Assembly (NCBI GenBank): GCA_965228775.1
Contig: OZ245840.1
Coordinates: forward strand, 186,001-250,000
DNA from: JANQMY01 sp965228775
Lineage (GTDB): Bacteria; Pseudomonadota; Alphaproteobacteria; JANQMY01
DNA: 64,000 bases
Direction: 5' to 3'
A program made the position numbers and the translations under genes. Within the stretch, counting starts at the first letter, position 1. Every line of letters starts with the position of its first letter. Under the pieces are notes generated by a model. It was not told the origin of the DNA. It ran no database searches and was given only the letters and a program-made list of their open reading frames with translations. This document shows positions 32,451 to 41,495 of the stretch, piece after piece.

Positions 32451-33611
32451 TTATTCACTGGCCGCGACTTGTTCCGCAGCCGGCGTGGGCTTGGTATCCA
32501 CACTGACGGTGCAGGACATGCCCGGCCGGAGAAGCCCCTGCATATCGGTTTCCGGCGAGATGGCGATCTTCACCGGTATGCGCTGAACAATCTTGGTGAA
32601 ATTCCCGGTCGCATTTTGCGGCGGCAGAATACTAAATTCCGCCCCACTGGCTGGGGACATCCCGGTGACCACTCCGTCAATTACCGCACCTGGAAAGGTA
32701 TCAACGTGAACGGTCACCGGTTGCCCGGCCCTAACGCGGGTCAATTGCGTTTCCTTGAAATTTCCGACAACCCAAACTTCGTCTAGCGGCACAATTGCCA
32801 TCAGAAAGCGGCCAGGCTCTACGAGTTGTCCGGCGCGAACGGTCCGGTTACCTACGACACCGTCGATCGGTGCCCGCAAGAGTGTGTCGTCGAGGCGAAT
32901 ATTGTGCAGGTTTAGATCTGCCTGTGTTTTTTGAATCAGAGCACGGAGTTTCTGCTCTTCCGCATCCAGCACGCTGACTTCCACATTGGCCGCCTTAAGC
33001 CTGGCCGATGCGCGCGACAGAGCGCCAATGGCCTGGCTTGCGGCTGCCACATTGATCTCATGTGCCTGTTTGCTGGTATTGCCAGCCTTCGCCAGTCGGT
33101 GGGAGCGCGCCAACTCGGCTTTGGTGCGGTCTCGCTCGGCTTCCGCAATTGCTACTTCAGCTTCGGCTTGTTCGATCTGAAAATGCTGCAGTTCCTTTTT
33201 CTGGGCCAAGGCCACAAGTTCGGCGTCAAATCGTTTTAGATCCGCCTCAATACCGGCGATCTGCTGACGAATTTCGCGATCTTCAATCCGCAGCAACGGA
33301 TCGCCTTTCGCCACATGCTGATTATCGGTGACGTACAGGTCTTTGACATAGCCCGACACTTTGGGCCGGATCGCCGTGATATCCCCCTGGATATACGCAT
33401 TGTTTGTAGACTGAATGTACCGCCAGTCCGTAAGCCACATCCAGCTGGCCGCGGTCACGCAAAAGAGCGCGAAGAGGCCCCCGCCCAGCAAGACACCCAA
33501 CGAGGCTGATCTAACTAAAACAGGCAAGCCTTTTCGCCCGTGCCCGTCTTGGGCAGTGGCGTCAGGCTGGTTCAACTCTGTCTTAAGCGGTTCGCTTGAT
33601 TTTCGCTCCAT
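32451..33611 (-). CDS. emrA: HlyD-type periplasmic adaptor, EmrA-like
   Basis: A 386-residue adaptor: a short cytosolic head, one TM helix (SLGVLLGGGLFALFCVTAASW), the lipoyl half-motif AYIQGDITAIRPKVSG, a long alpha-hairpin (about 100-220), the second half-motif LRAPIDGVVGNRTVRAGQ, and a beta-barrel domain. It links EmrB to an outer-membrane factor. No Shine-Dalgarno precedes the ATG; the predicted -10 box ends 7 bp before it, so the message may be leaderless. The promoter overlaps a perfect palindrome probably bound by the divergent TetR. Confidence 0.88.
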   Translation of the reverse strand: MERKSSEPLKTELNQPDATAQDGHGRKGLPVLVRSASLGVLLGGGLFALFCVTAASWMWLTDWRYIQSTNNAYIQGDITAIRPKVSGYVKDLYVTDNQHVAKGDPLLRIEDREIRQQIAGIEADLKRFDAELVALAQKKELQHFQIEQAEAEVAIAEAERDRTKAELARSHRLAKAGNTSKQAHEINVAAASQAIGALSRASARLKAANVEVSVLDAEEQKLRALIQKTQADLNLHNIRLDDTLLRAPIDGVVGNRTVRAGQLVEPGRFLMAIVPLDEVWVVGNFKETQLTRVRAGQPVTVHVDTFPGAVIDGVVTGMSPASGAEFSILPPQNATGNFTKIVQRIPVKIAISPETDMQGLLRPGMSCTVSVDTKPTPAAEQVAASE

Positions 33612-33646
33612 GGTGTATAGAATACACCGTACCGTTTACTTTTCAA
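33596..33646. promoter_or_regulatory. Overlapping divergent promoters with TetR-type operator
   Basis: GGTGTAT-AGA-ATACACC (33612-33628) is a perfect palindrome. On the minus strand TTGAAA (33646-33641), a 16-bp spacer and TATTCT (33624-33619) form a promoter for emrA with predicted start at or next to the ATG. On the plus strand TTGATT (33596-33601), a 16-bp spacer and TAGAAT (33618-33623) can serve the TetR gene. The palindrome covers both -10 boxes. Confidence 0.65.
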
Positions 33647-33656
33647 GGGGCAATCG

Positions 33657-34304
33657 GTGGCGATGGAACAGGCAAAAATTGGCAGCGAGCCTGCCCTTTC
33701 GGGCTGGGAAAAGCGGCAAATTGTGAAACGCGGCCAAATTATTGACGCTGCAGCACAATTGTTCCTGGAGCATGGTTTTGGCCATGTGAGTATGGACGCC
33801 ATCGTGGAAGCTGCGGGCGTCTCGAAGCGGACGCTCTACAACTACTATGAAAGCAAAGAACGTCTCTTTCTGGACGTGATGCTCTCGCATATCGAAAGCG
33901 TCTGGACCGCGCTGGTGCCGAGCGACAAACCGAAAGGTCTCGAAACAAAGCTGTTCGATATTGGGCGGGAGTTGCTCGTCATCGCAATGAAGCCGGTACC
34001 TATTGCCCTTTACCGCATCGTCATTGCGGAATCTCAGCGTTTCCCCGACTTAACGTGGGAATTTTATGCCGCAAGCTCCCAACGCCTTTTGGATGCGCTC
34101 GCGGAACTGATCAGTGCCGAGGGCGCGGCAGCCGGGATCGCAACTGACGACCCAATTGGGGCGGCAGAACACTTCATGGACCTTCTTTTGGGCGCCGCCT
34201 TCATGAGGGTGGTCCTTGGAATCGACAGACCGATGAACCGCAGGGCAATTGAGGCTCATACACAAAAGGCCGTCGACCGTTTCTTCGCCGCGTCTCGAAA
34301 CTAG
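33657..34304 (+). CDS. TetR/AcrR-family repressor of the EmrAB pump
   Basis: A 215-residue regulator with a TetR domain: IIDAAAQLFLEHGFGHVSM, AGVSKRTLYNYYESKERLF, then an effector domain with YRIVIAESQRFPDLTWEFYA, a TetR_C (AefR-like) pattern. GTG 33657 has AAGGGG 6 nt upstream, and ATG 33663 is an alternative. It diverges from emrA across a 45-bp region with the palindrome, the classic design for autoregulated efflux control. It overlaps the epimerase gene end by 4 bp tail-to-tail. Confidence 0.85.
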   Translation: MAMEQAKIGSEPALSGWEKRQIVKRGQIIDAAAQLFLEHGFGHVSMDAIVEAAGVSKRTLYNYYESKERLFLDVMLSHIESVWTALVPSDKPKGLETKLFDIGRELLVIAMKPVPIALYRIVIAESQRFPDLTWEFYAASSQRLLDALAELISAEGAAAGIATDDPIGAAEHFMDLLLGAAFMRVVLGIDRPMNRRAIEAHTQKAVDRFFAASRN

Positions 34305-34720
34305 TGATCGCCCTTAGGTGTTTCCATAAGCTCTACCAGCACACCATCCGTGTCCTTCGGATGAACGAAGATGATCAAAGTGCCATGGGCTCCGATACGC
34401 GGTTCATTCAGCACCGTTGCGCCCCGCTCCTCCATCAACGCCTTCGCTTTGTGAATGTCGTCCACCTCAAAGCAAACATGGTGCTGTCCGCCTTTAGGGT
34501 TCTTCTTGAGGAAATTCGCGATGGGAGACTCATCATTGATCGGCTCAATCAACTCGATCTGACTGTTGGGCAGATTGACGAAGCAAAAACGCACGCCCTG
34601 GGCCGGTAGCTCGCCGGGCTCTGTAATGTCCGTACATCCATAGAGATCTCGGTAGGTCTGCGCCGCCTTTTCAATGGAGGGAACAGCCACACCCACATGA
34701 TTTAAAGGTCCAATATCCAT
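34301..34720 (-). CDS. mce: Methylmalonyl-CoA epimerase
   Basis: A 139-residue single-domain VOC protein of standard epimerase length with LNHVGVAVPSIEKA (metal His), QIELIEPINDESPIANFL, GGQHHVCFEVDDI (second His) and VHPKDTDGVLVEL (Glu). It interconverts the (S)- and (R)-methylmalonyl-CoA epimers in propionyl-CoA breakdown. ATG 34720 has TTGGAG about 9 nt upstream; the GTG before it is less likely. The mutase and carboxylase genes are not in this window. Confidence 0.88.
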   Translation of the reverse strand: MDIGPLNHVGVAVPSIEKAAQTYRDLYGCTDITEPGELPAQGVRFCFVNLPNSQIELIEPINDESPIANFLKKNPKGGQHHVCFEVDDIHKAKALMEERGATVLNEPRIGAHGTLIIFVHPKDTDGVLVELMETPKGDH

Positions 34721-34940
34721 CACAAATACTCCAATCGGTTATCGAATTTAGGTGTGTTTTTCCCAACTTCTCGCCAATAGTCAACGAGGTTGCCGATAGC
34801 CGTTTCTCGACAGCTCCCGGCGCCCGGCAAAAAATCAACCTCTGGCGGCATTCGATGCATGCACACCTATTTTTTCGAGCGTTTGACGCGGTTGGCGAAC
34901 GCCCTATCATAGGTACAAACGGAGACACAAAGGGGAAACC

Positions 34941-35495
34941 ATGCCACTGCAAATTTCGATCGAGCTCAGCGATAAGGATTTGGACCATTTCCGGTCCGTG
35001 GCGCAGACCGCGCAGCAAGCGGTGATCGACGGGAAGGTCGACCGGCAGTCGGTGGCAACGGAAGCGCGCAAGGTTTTCGAAGAATCCACCAACAACAAAG
35101 ATCTTCCGGAATTCATTTCAACCAGGCTCGCCAAGCTTGAAACCTTGGTCGATATGGTCACCGACACCGAGTGGCAATTGCCGGAAGAGGACCTCAACCG
35201 TGTTGCCGGTGCCATGGCTTATTTTGCGAAGCCCGATGACATGATCCATGACACAATCCCAGGGATTGGCTTCTTGGATGATGCCATCATGGTCGAGCTG
35301 ATGGTTGAGAACTTGCAGGACGATATGGACGCCTACAAGGAATTTTGCCAATTCCGAAGCCAAGAGTCCGAAAGACGCGCACGCAACGGTTTGGCTACGG
35401 ATATCGGCAAAGAAGATTGGATGGCCGATCAGCGCGCTGCCCTGCACCACCGCATGCGGCAGCGGCGAAAGCGGCGCAGCTCTCGCATTTGGTAG
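34941..35495 (+). CDS. DUF1232 (YkvA-type) protein
   Basis: A 184-residue protein. After an N-terminal helical region, the DUF1232 core appears as LPEEDLNRVAGAMAYFAKPD, DMIHDTIPGIGFLDDAIMV, the 'P.D.I.D..P.iG.lDD' motif of YkvA proteins. These are small membrane-associated proteins of unknown function. The C terminus is strongly basic (RMRQRRKRRSSRIW). The dioxygenase gene starts 5 bp after its stop, so both are on one transcript. Confidence 0.75.
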   Translation: MPLQISIELSDKDLDHFRSVAQTAQQAVIDGKVDRQSVATEARKVFEESTNNKDLPEFISTRLAKLETLVDMVTDTEWQLPEEDLNRVAGAMAYFAKPDDMIHDTIPGIGFLDDAIMVELMVENLQDDMDAYKEFCQFRSQESERRARNGLATDIGKEDWMADQRAALHHRMRQRRKRRSSRIW

Positions 35496-35500
35496 GCCTG

Positions 35501-36361
35501 ATGCCGGCACCTTTCACGGTCGATCCCCTGGACGCGAGTTTTGGTGCGGTCATTACCGGGGCAAAGTTGACGGAACTGGATCACAATTCATTCTCTACGC
35601 TGTATGAGTTGTGGCTCATCCATGCCTTGCTCATCTTTCCGGATCAGCATCTGACGAACACGGAGCAAATCGCCTTCGCGAAACGCTTCGGTGCTCTGGA
35701 ATTCGATATTGCCGCACTGAGCAATGTGAAGCCGGACGGCAGCCTGCGCGCCGATGACGGTACCGACGATGTGGTCAAAATTCTGCGGGGCAATATGGGG
35801 TGGCATGCGGACAGCACTTACATGCCGGTCCAGGCCAAAGGCGCCGTGTTCACAGCCCATGTGGTTCCTTCTGAAGGTGGCGAAACCGGCTTTGCGGACA
35901 TGCGGGCTGCATATGATGCGTTGGACGATGCCATGAAACAACGTGTGGAGAACCTGTCCGCCTATCACTCGCTTTACCACAGCGAGGCGAAAGCTGGTCA
36001 CGTTTATAAAGAGGATAGCGAATATAGCGGCTATGGGTTTCATGGTCAGGACCCACCATTGCGCCCTCTCGTGAAAATCCATCCGGAGACGGGCCGCAAG
36101 TCACTCTTGATCGGCCGCCACGCTTATGGTGTGCCCGGTCTGGAAGAAGAGGCATCGGACACGCTCCTTTTGGGCCTGCAGGAGTTCGCCTGTCAGCCAC
36201 CTCGCGTTTATCATCATCACTGGACGGCCGGTGATGCCATCCTATGGGACAATCGCTGCCTGCTTCATCAAGCATGTTCGTGGGACATGACCAAGCCGCG
36301 GGTGATGTACCACTCACGCATTGCCGGCGACCCGCTGACCGAGTTCGCGGCCACCGGATGA
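35501..36361 (+). CDS. TauD/TfdA-family Fe(II)/2-oxoglutarate dioxygenase
   Basis: From ATG 35501 the protein has 286 residues; the longer frame upstream overlaps the DUF1232 gene and reads as arginine-rich out-of-frame sequence. The iron facial triad is visible as H102-x-D104 (GWHADSTYMP) and H256 (CLLHQACSWD), with R267 positioned to bind 2-oxoglutarate (KPRVMYHSRI). Such enzymes hydroxylate taurine, 2,4-D or other carboxylates or sulphonates, and the substrate is not predictable. A terminator hairpin follows. Confidence 0.88.
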   Translation: MPAPFTVDPLDASFGAVITGAKLTELDHNSFSTLYELWLIHALLIFPDQHLTNTEQIAFAKRFGALEFDIAALSNVKPDGSLRADDGTDDVVKILRGNMGWHADSTYMPVQAKGAVFTAHVVPSEGGETGFADMRAAYDALDDAMKQRVENLSAYHSLYHSEAKAGHVYKEDSEYSGYGFHGQDPPLRPLVKIHPETGRKSLLIGRHAYGVPGLEEEASDTLLLGLQEFACQPPRVYHHHWTAGDAILWDNRCLLHQACSWDMTKPRVMYHSRIAGDPLTEFAATG

Positions 36362-36374
36362 ACAAGCCCGCCCA

Positions 36375-36402
36375 AAGGTGTGAACGAATTCACTCACACC
36401 TT
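36375..36402 (+). terminator. Hairpin terminator after the dioxygenase gene
   Basis: AAGGTGTG (36375-36382) and CACACCTT (36395-36402) pair perfectly, with a small inner stem in the loop. AATACTTAATACTTTCTTTC follows, a T-rich but interrupted tract. Confidence 0.6.
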
Positions 36403-36569
36403 AATACTTAATACTTTCTTTCCCAGCGCCTGTTTCCGTCTGTTCATCTGCGCATCAATGTCAAATTCAATGCCGAGCGATTGCTAACGGCTCCAAAAGG
36501 ACGCTTACATCCATTTTTGATCCACAGTCGCAGGCCCAAATAACCTCGATCTAGTTGACGAGGAGAAAA

Positions 36570-37577
36570 ATGGCTGACGCTGTTCCCTATTCAATGTTCG
36601 ATACGGACATGGTTGATCCAAAGCTGCGGCGCGACGCTTGGATCGAAAGCATGAAGCCAATTTACGACGTGTCACCCGTTGAGAAACAGAACTCCGATTT
36701 CAAAGGCTCTTCGCAAGTTTGGGAAGCAGGCGATCTATTTTTCGGATCAATCGCCTACGACGCACAAATCATGGATCACAGCCGTGGCAAACACAATCGC
36801 ACTGGAGAAAATGATTATTTGTTCATGATGGTTTACCGGCAGGGCGGCGCCCAATCAATCCATGACGGTAAACCAATGGAATACCGCCCAAATGATGTGC
36901 AGCTTCTTGACTTTCCAAGGGACCATCGTTCAGTTGCAAAGCGGTCACGTCTCGAAGGGGTTTGGGTCCCTTATGAGGCCGTGGGTTTCGAGCCAAACCG
37001 GCACTCAAGAAGTATCACCTTGCCGTCCGGGGAACCGCCTGGACGCCTGCTCAGCGAGCTGTCTGCGATGATCTTCAAAGAGCTTCGGACGACGGACTTG
37101 CAAGAAGCCAAGGCAATGGCCCGCATGTTAACCGGAACGTTGAAGAGTCTTATTTCTCACCAGTTTACGAAGGTCGCGAAAGAGCAAGCGGTTATGGGAC
37201 GGCGCGTCGCCATGCATCATTTCGTCGTGGAGAATATTCACGATCACAGCCTAACTGTGGAAACACTCTGCCGTAAATTCGGCGTATCTCGCGCGACAGT
37301 TTTCCGTGATTTTGAACCTGGAGGGCTGCAGAACTTCATGATGCTTCACCGGCTTGATCGGGCGCTAAGTGATATCGCCCATGGCCCGGCCATCCGTGGA
37401 CGGATCGCCCTCATTGCAGAAAAATGGGGATTTAGCTCCCCCGCGCATTTCAGCCGCGCGTTCCGGGAGACATTCGGCTTTTCCCCTTCCGACGCGGTTG
37501 GCGTAGGACGGAACGTCGAATCTGTTTCTATGGGGGATTTTGGTGTGGATTACAAATGGACGCGCTGGATAAAGTAG
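36570..37577 (+). CDS. AraC-family transcriptional regulator
   Basis: A 335-residue regulator starting at ATG 36570, which has GAGGAG 6 nt before it. The N-terminal ~200 residues match the AraC-binding-like domain (DYLFMMVYRQGGAQS, YRPNDVQLLDFPRDHRSV). The C-terminal domain has two HTH motifs: LTVETLCRKFGVSRATVFRD and RIALIAEKWGFSSPAHFSRA, followed by FRETFGFSPSDAV. The ligand and target genes are unknown. It converges on the two-component locus 28 bp away. Confidence 0.88.
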   Translation: MADAVPYSMFDTDMVDPKLRRDAWIESMKPIYDVSPVEKQNSDFKGSSQVWEAGDLFFGSIAYDAQIMDHSRGKHNRTGENDYLFMMVYRQGGAQSIHDGKPMEYRPNDVQLLDFPRDHRSVAKRSRLEGVWVPYEAVGFEPNRHSRSITLPSGEPPGRLLSELSAMIFKELRTTDLQEAKAMARMLTGTLKSLISHQFTKVAKEQAVMGRRVAMHHFVVENIHDHSLTVETLCRKFGVSRATVFRDFEPGGLQNFMMLHRLDRALSDIAHGPAIRGRIALIAEKWGFSSPAHFSRAFRETFGFSPSDAVGVGRNVESVSMGDFGVDYKWTRWIK

Positions 37578-37604
37578 CAAAGTCTGGTATGCCGGGATTA
37601 TCTA

Positions 37605-38297
37605 CTAGGGATCAAATCGATAGCCAACACCGTACACAGAAACGAAGCAGTTTGCCGCCGCATCAACGGCGTTAAGCTTCTTCCGAATATTCTTGATGTG
37701 ACTGTCTATGGCGCGATCTGAACTTAAGTCAGAGCGTTCGCCAAGCCGGTCCAACAGTTGATCCCGATTGAAGACACGGCCAGGCTGCTTCATCATCGCG
37801 CTCGCAATCAGATACTCGGCGGGGGACAATGGCAACCAATGCCCGCGCCAAGCTACTCGCTGCTTGAGCTCGTCCACAGCATAGGGACGGCTGGCTGCTT
37901 GATCGGTTGTGACCCGCCCCTCCGCACGGCGGATAATTGCATCAACACGCGCCATGACTTCGCTTGCACTAAAAGGCTTACTAACATAGTCGTCCGCGCC
38001 GCCTTCGAGGCCGGCCAATTTGTCCGTCTCCTCCGCCCTGGCCGTCAACATCAGAACAGGCACGGCGCTGAATTCGCGTAATTCACGGCATATAGACGTG
38101 CCGTCCCGGCCCGGTAGGTTGAGATCCAATATGATTGCTGCGGGCGGATCATCGCGAACAGCCGCGATGACGCCAAGTCCATCAGAAAACAGGCGCGGTT
38201 CATGTCCTTTACTCTTTAGGTAATCTCGCAATACGCCTGCGATTTTGGCATCGTCTTCGACAACGAATACCGTTCGTTTGTTTAGTTGCTGGGGCAT
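37605..38297 (-). CDS. OmpR/PhoB-type response regulator
   Basis: A 230-residue regulator: a receiver domain with acidic pocket E14-D15-D16, phospho-acceptor D58 in IILDLNLPGRDG, conserved T/K at MLTARAEE and SKPF, and a winged-helix output domain with WLPLSPAEYLIASAMM and NRDQLLDRL, ending VSVYGVGYRFDP. Its start overlaps the end of the sensor kinase gene by 16 bp, so translation is coupled. It is the only intact regulator for two neighbouring, near-identical kinases. Confidence 0.9.
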   Translation of the reverse strand: MPQQLNKRTVFVVEDDAKIAGVLRDYLKSKGHEPRLFSDGLGVIAAVRDDPPAAIILDLNLPGRDGTSICRELREFSAVPVLMLTARAEETDKLAGLEGGADDYVSKPFSASEVMARVDAIIRRAEGRVTTDQAASRPYAVDELKQRVAWRGHWLPLSPAEYLIASAMMKQPGRVFNRDQLLDRLGERSDLSSDRAIDSHIKNIRKKLNAVDAAANCFVSVYGVGYRFDP

Positions 38298-39709
38298 GGA
38301 TCGTTGGGGTCATTGGGCAAATTCACCGTCAAACGAAGGCCGCCGAGATCGGAGTCGTCAGCGGTAATCGAGCCGTGATGTGCCTGGATAATCTTTGCTG
38401 CAACCGATAAGCCAAGGCCCGTGCCGTCTTTCGCGCGGCCGCGCGTCGCCTGCGCGCGAAACAATGGATCGAAAAGCCTCTTCATGTCCTCCGATGCAAC
38501 ACCAGGCGGCGAGTCTTCAAAAACCAAATTTACAGAGTTCAAGCACTCCTGAAAAGTGACATGAATTTTCCCTGGCTCTTCCGTATACCGAATACTGTTC
38601 GTAAGGATGTTTGAAATAACTTGTTCAATGCGGCCTTTGTCCCAGTTTACGCAGAGTGCATTTTCTATCCTAACGTCAAACTCAATAGCTAGTTCCTTAT
38701 CGCTCATTGTCGATTTGAACCTATCGATGGCGTCTTCGCACAGCGTAATCGGATCTAATCTGTCAAAGTAAAATGTTGGAACCGAAAGGTCGGAGACCGC
38801 ATAAAAATTCAAATCGTTCACGAGCCGGCCGAGACTGGTGGTTTCCTCTTTCAGCGAAGACATTGCATCGGGGCTGTAGGGGCGTACCCCGTCTGCCAAG
38901 GCGTCCGCCTCTGCCGTCATTGCTGCTAACGGTGTGCGCAACTCATGAGAGACTTCCGCCAGCCACTTGCGCCGCGCGCCTTCAAGGCTCTCCAAACTCT
39001 TAGCAAGCACATTGATATCGCTGGTTACCTCGGAGATTTCCGTAATACTACTATAGGGAGCCCGTTTCTGAAAATTGCCGGAAACAATATCGCCTGTGGC
39101 TTCCTTGACGCCATGTACTAGCTTTTCAGCAGCGCGGGCAATCAGCCATGCCGGTATCAGATTGATGAGGAGCAGCATCAAAATTAGAAAGCCCCCGATC
39201 CGATACTGACTGGCCAAGAAGCCGGCGTTCACCCCAGGCGGTGCGAGAGCGCGCGGAATAACCATGAGCGAGCCTATTTTTCGCCCATCAATGATGACCT
39301 CCCGACTTCCAGGCCCGGTCGACAGAATATGATCAGGAGGCAAGGGAGCACCAAATAGTTTTTTGCCGGTCGCGCCAAAAATAATCAGACGCGCTTCGAA
39401 TACTTCCGGTGGCAATCGGCCCGGTCCCGCTGAAATCAAATCTTCCAGAGGCGGCAGCGATGCGATCATAAGAACAAGCTCTAACAACAGGTTTTCGTTA
39501 TGCTCAAGCTTCTGTGATGTTTCCAGTCTTTGCGCTTGAGCCTCAATTTGTTGGACAAATTCGTCAAGCTTCTCCGAATCCCGCTCCGAGTGGTAGCTAT
39601 TTAACCCCCAGCTAAGAGCAAACGACAAACCCGCCGCCATTACCAAAGCGCCAACCAAGCTCGTAAGCCCAAATGCAAGGAATACAACGATGGACAGTCT
39701 TAGTTTCAT
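38282..39709 (-). CDS. Sensor histidine kinase, copy 1 (paired with the response regulator)
   Basis: I set the start at ATG 39709 (475 residues) because the tandem paralogue begins at the same MKLRLSIVVFLAFG; the open frame runs 48 codons further upstream. Order: TM1 (~5-32), a periplasmic sensor region (~35-170), TM2 (~172-192), a HAMP linker (AAEKLVHGVKEATGD), the HisKA domain with H255 in EVSHELRTPL, and an ATPase domain with N-box NILTNSIRYTE, FEDSPPGV and GTGLGLSVAAKI. It would phosphorylate the overlapping downstream regulator. The signal is unknown. Confidence 0.88.
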   Translation of the reverse strand: MKLRLSIVVFLAFGLTSLVGALVMAAGLSFALSWGLNSYHSERDSEKLDEFVQQIEAQAQRLETSQKLEHNENLLLELVLMIASLPPLEDLISAGPGRLPPEVFEARLIIFGATGKKLFGAPLPPDHILSTGPGSREVIIDGRKIGSLMVIPRALAPPGVNAGFLASQYRIGGFLILMLLLINLIPAWLIARAAEKLVHGVKEATGDIVSGNFQKRAPYSSITEISEVTSDINVLAKSLESLEGARRKWLAEVSHELRTPLAAMTAEADALADGVRPYSPDAMSSLKEETTSLGRLVNDLNFYAVSDLSVPTFYFDRLDPITLCEDAIDRFKSTMSDKELAIEFDVRIENALCVNWDKGRIEQVISNILTNSIRYTEEPGKIHVTFQECLNSVNLVFEDSPPGVASEDMKRLFDPLFRAQATRGRAKDGTGLGLSVAAKIIQAHHGSITADDSDLGGLRLTVNLPNDPNDPCPSN

Positions 39710-39956
39710 GATCCAATGATTGACGAAACGATCAACGAAAGAGATTTGTCTCGCCCCCAAAAAATCTCTTTGGCAAATCCAGCTTAGCGCCCGCATGTCA
39801 GCTTTCAAGCGACACCGAATCTGAAAATACACGCATCGATTGGTGAGGGCCACTCAAATCCGTGATACTCTCGTGTAAGTTTAATTGGATAAACGCAAAG
39901 CTATTTTTGCGTTCCCTCATCCTCCGGCCCTCACTTACGGGGCGTATGCTGGAAAC

Positions 39957-40065
39957 AGGCGCGGTTCGTGCCCCCTACTCTTCAGATAATCTTGCAGCAC
40001 ACACCTGCGATTTTAGCATCGTCTTCTGCAACGAATACCGTTCGTTTGTTTAGGTGCTGGGGCAT
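39957..40065 (-). pseudogene. Truncated, frameshifted response regulator (remnant of the duplicated locus)
   Basis: Read leftward from ATG 40065 this gives MPQHLNKRTVFVAEDDAKIA, nearly identical to the intact regulator (MPQQLNKRTVFVVEDDAKIA), then a frameshift and stop. Nucleotide similarity continues through CACGAACCGCGCCTGTTT and ends near 39957. Its start overlaps the end of kinase copy 2 exactly as in the intact pair. The rest of the regulator has been lost. Confidence 0.85.
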
Positions 40066-41495
40066 GGATCGTTGGGGTCATTGGGCATAATCACCGTCAA
40101 ACGAAGGCCGCCAAGATCGGAGTCGTCAGCGGTAATCGAACCGCGATGTGCCTGGATAATCTTTTCTGCAACCGATAAGCCAAGGCCTGTGCCGTCTTTC
40201 GCGCGGCCGCGTGTCGCTTGCGCGCGAAACAATGGATCGAAAAGTCTCTTCAAGTCCTCTGGCGCAACACCAGGCGGTGAGTCTTCGAAGACCAATTTTA
40301 CGGAATTCGAACATTCCTGAAAAGTGATATGAATTTTCCCCGGTTTCTCCGTATACCGAACACTATTCGTAAGGATGTTTAAGATGACTTGTTCAATGCG
40401 GCCTTTGTCCCAGTTTACGCGGTATGAATTTTCTGTCTTGAGGTCAAACTCGATGGCCAGTCCCTTATCGCTTATTGTCGATTTGAACCTGTCAATGGTG
40501 TCTCTGCACAGCGCAACCGGATCCAATCTGTCGAAGGAACACGCCGGAGCCGAAAGATCGGAAACCGCATAAAAATTCAAATCGTTCACAAGGCGGCCGA
40601 GACTGGTGGTTTCCTCCTTCAGCGAAGACATTGCATCAGGGCTATAGGGGCGTATGCCGTCCACCAGCGCATCGGCTTCCGCCGTCATTGCTGCCAACGG
40701 TGTGCGCAGCTCATGAGAGACCTCTGCCAGCCACTTGCGCCGTGCGCCTTCAAGGCTCTCCAAACTCATAGCAAGCACATTGATATCACCGGTTAGCTCG
40801 GAGATTTCCGTAATATTGCTATCGGGAGCCCGTTTCTGAAAATTGCCGGAAACAATGTCGCCTGTGGCTTCCTTAACACCATGTACGAGCTTCTCTGCCG
40901 TGCGGGCAATAAGCCATGCCGGAATCAGACTGATGAGGAGCAGCGCTAAAATTAGAAAGCCCCCGAAGCGGTACTGACTGGCCAAGAATTCGGCATTCAC
41001 CCCAGCGGGTGTAAGAGCGCGGGGCAATACCATGATCGAGCCAATTTTCCGCCCACTGATTACAACGTCTCTGCTTACGATTCGATCACTCGACAAAATA
41101 GAAGCTGGCGGCAACGGGGGACCGAACAGCTTCTTACCGCTGGGATCAAAGACAACCAGACGGGCTTCGAACATTTCCGGCGCCATTGGGCGCACTCCCG
41201 GACCAGCGACCGGTTGCCCCAATAGCTGCGGTGGTGGTGTCGGTGGCGCGAGCGTCCACACGAGCCCCATCAACATATCGTTGCCATATTTGAGTTCCTG
41301 TGCCGCTTCCAGTTTTTGCACCTCCAGATCGATTTGTTTGATCAGCCCATTAAGCTTGTCTGTATCGCGTTCCTGAAGGTAGTGATTGAAACCCTGTCTA
41401 AGACTGAGCGACAAGCCTGTTGCCATTGCCAAAGCGCCGATCAAGCTCATGAGACCGAATGCTAAGAATACAACGATGGACAATCTTAGTTTCAT
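40050..41495 (-). CDS. Sensor histidine kinase, copy 2 (orphaned duplicate)
   Basis: A 481-residue paralogue of the kinase next to it, with the same order of TM1, periplasmic region, TM2, HAMP, HisKA (H261 in EVSHELRTPL) and ATPase domain (FEDSPPGVAPEDLK, GTGLGLSVAEKI). The kinase half is almost identical, while the periplasmic region differs and gains a proline-rich stretch TLAPPTPPPQLLGQPVAGPG. Its own regulator gene survives only as a fragment, so it may signal through the intact regulator of copy 1. All catalytic boxes look intact. Confidence 0.88.
   Translation of the reverse strand: MKLRLSIVVFLAFGLMSLIGALAMATGLSLSLRQGFNHYLQERDTDKLNGLIKQIDLEVQKLEAAQELKYGNDMLMGLVWTLAPPTPPPQLLGQPVAGPGVRPMAPEMFEARLVVFDPSGKKLFGPPLPPASILSSDRIVSRDVVISGRKIGSIMVLPRALTPAGVNAEFLASQYRFGGFLILALLLISLIPAWLIARTAEKLVHGVKEATGDIVSGNFQKRAPDSNITEISELTGDINVLAMSLESLEGARRKWLAEVSHELRTPLAAMTAEADALVDGIRPYSPDAMSSLKEETTSLGRLVNDLNFYAVSDLSAPACSFDRLDPVALCRDTIDRFKSTISDKGLAIEFDLKTENSYRVNWDKGRIEQVILNILTNSVRYTEKPGKIHITFQECSNSVKLVFEDSPPGVAPEDLKRLFDPLFRAQATRGRAKDGTGLGLSVAEKIIQAHRGSITADDSDLGGLRLTVIMPNDPNDPCPST

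Noticed and set aside
35345..35500. Longer N terminus for the TauD-type dioxygenase
   Set aside because: The extension overlaps the DUF1232 gene out of frame and reads as arginine-rich nonsense; the domain begins at ATG 35501.
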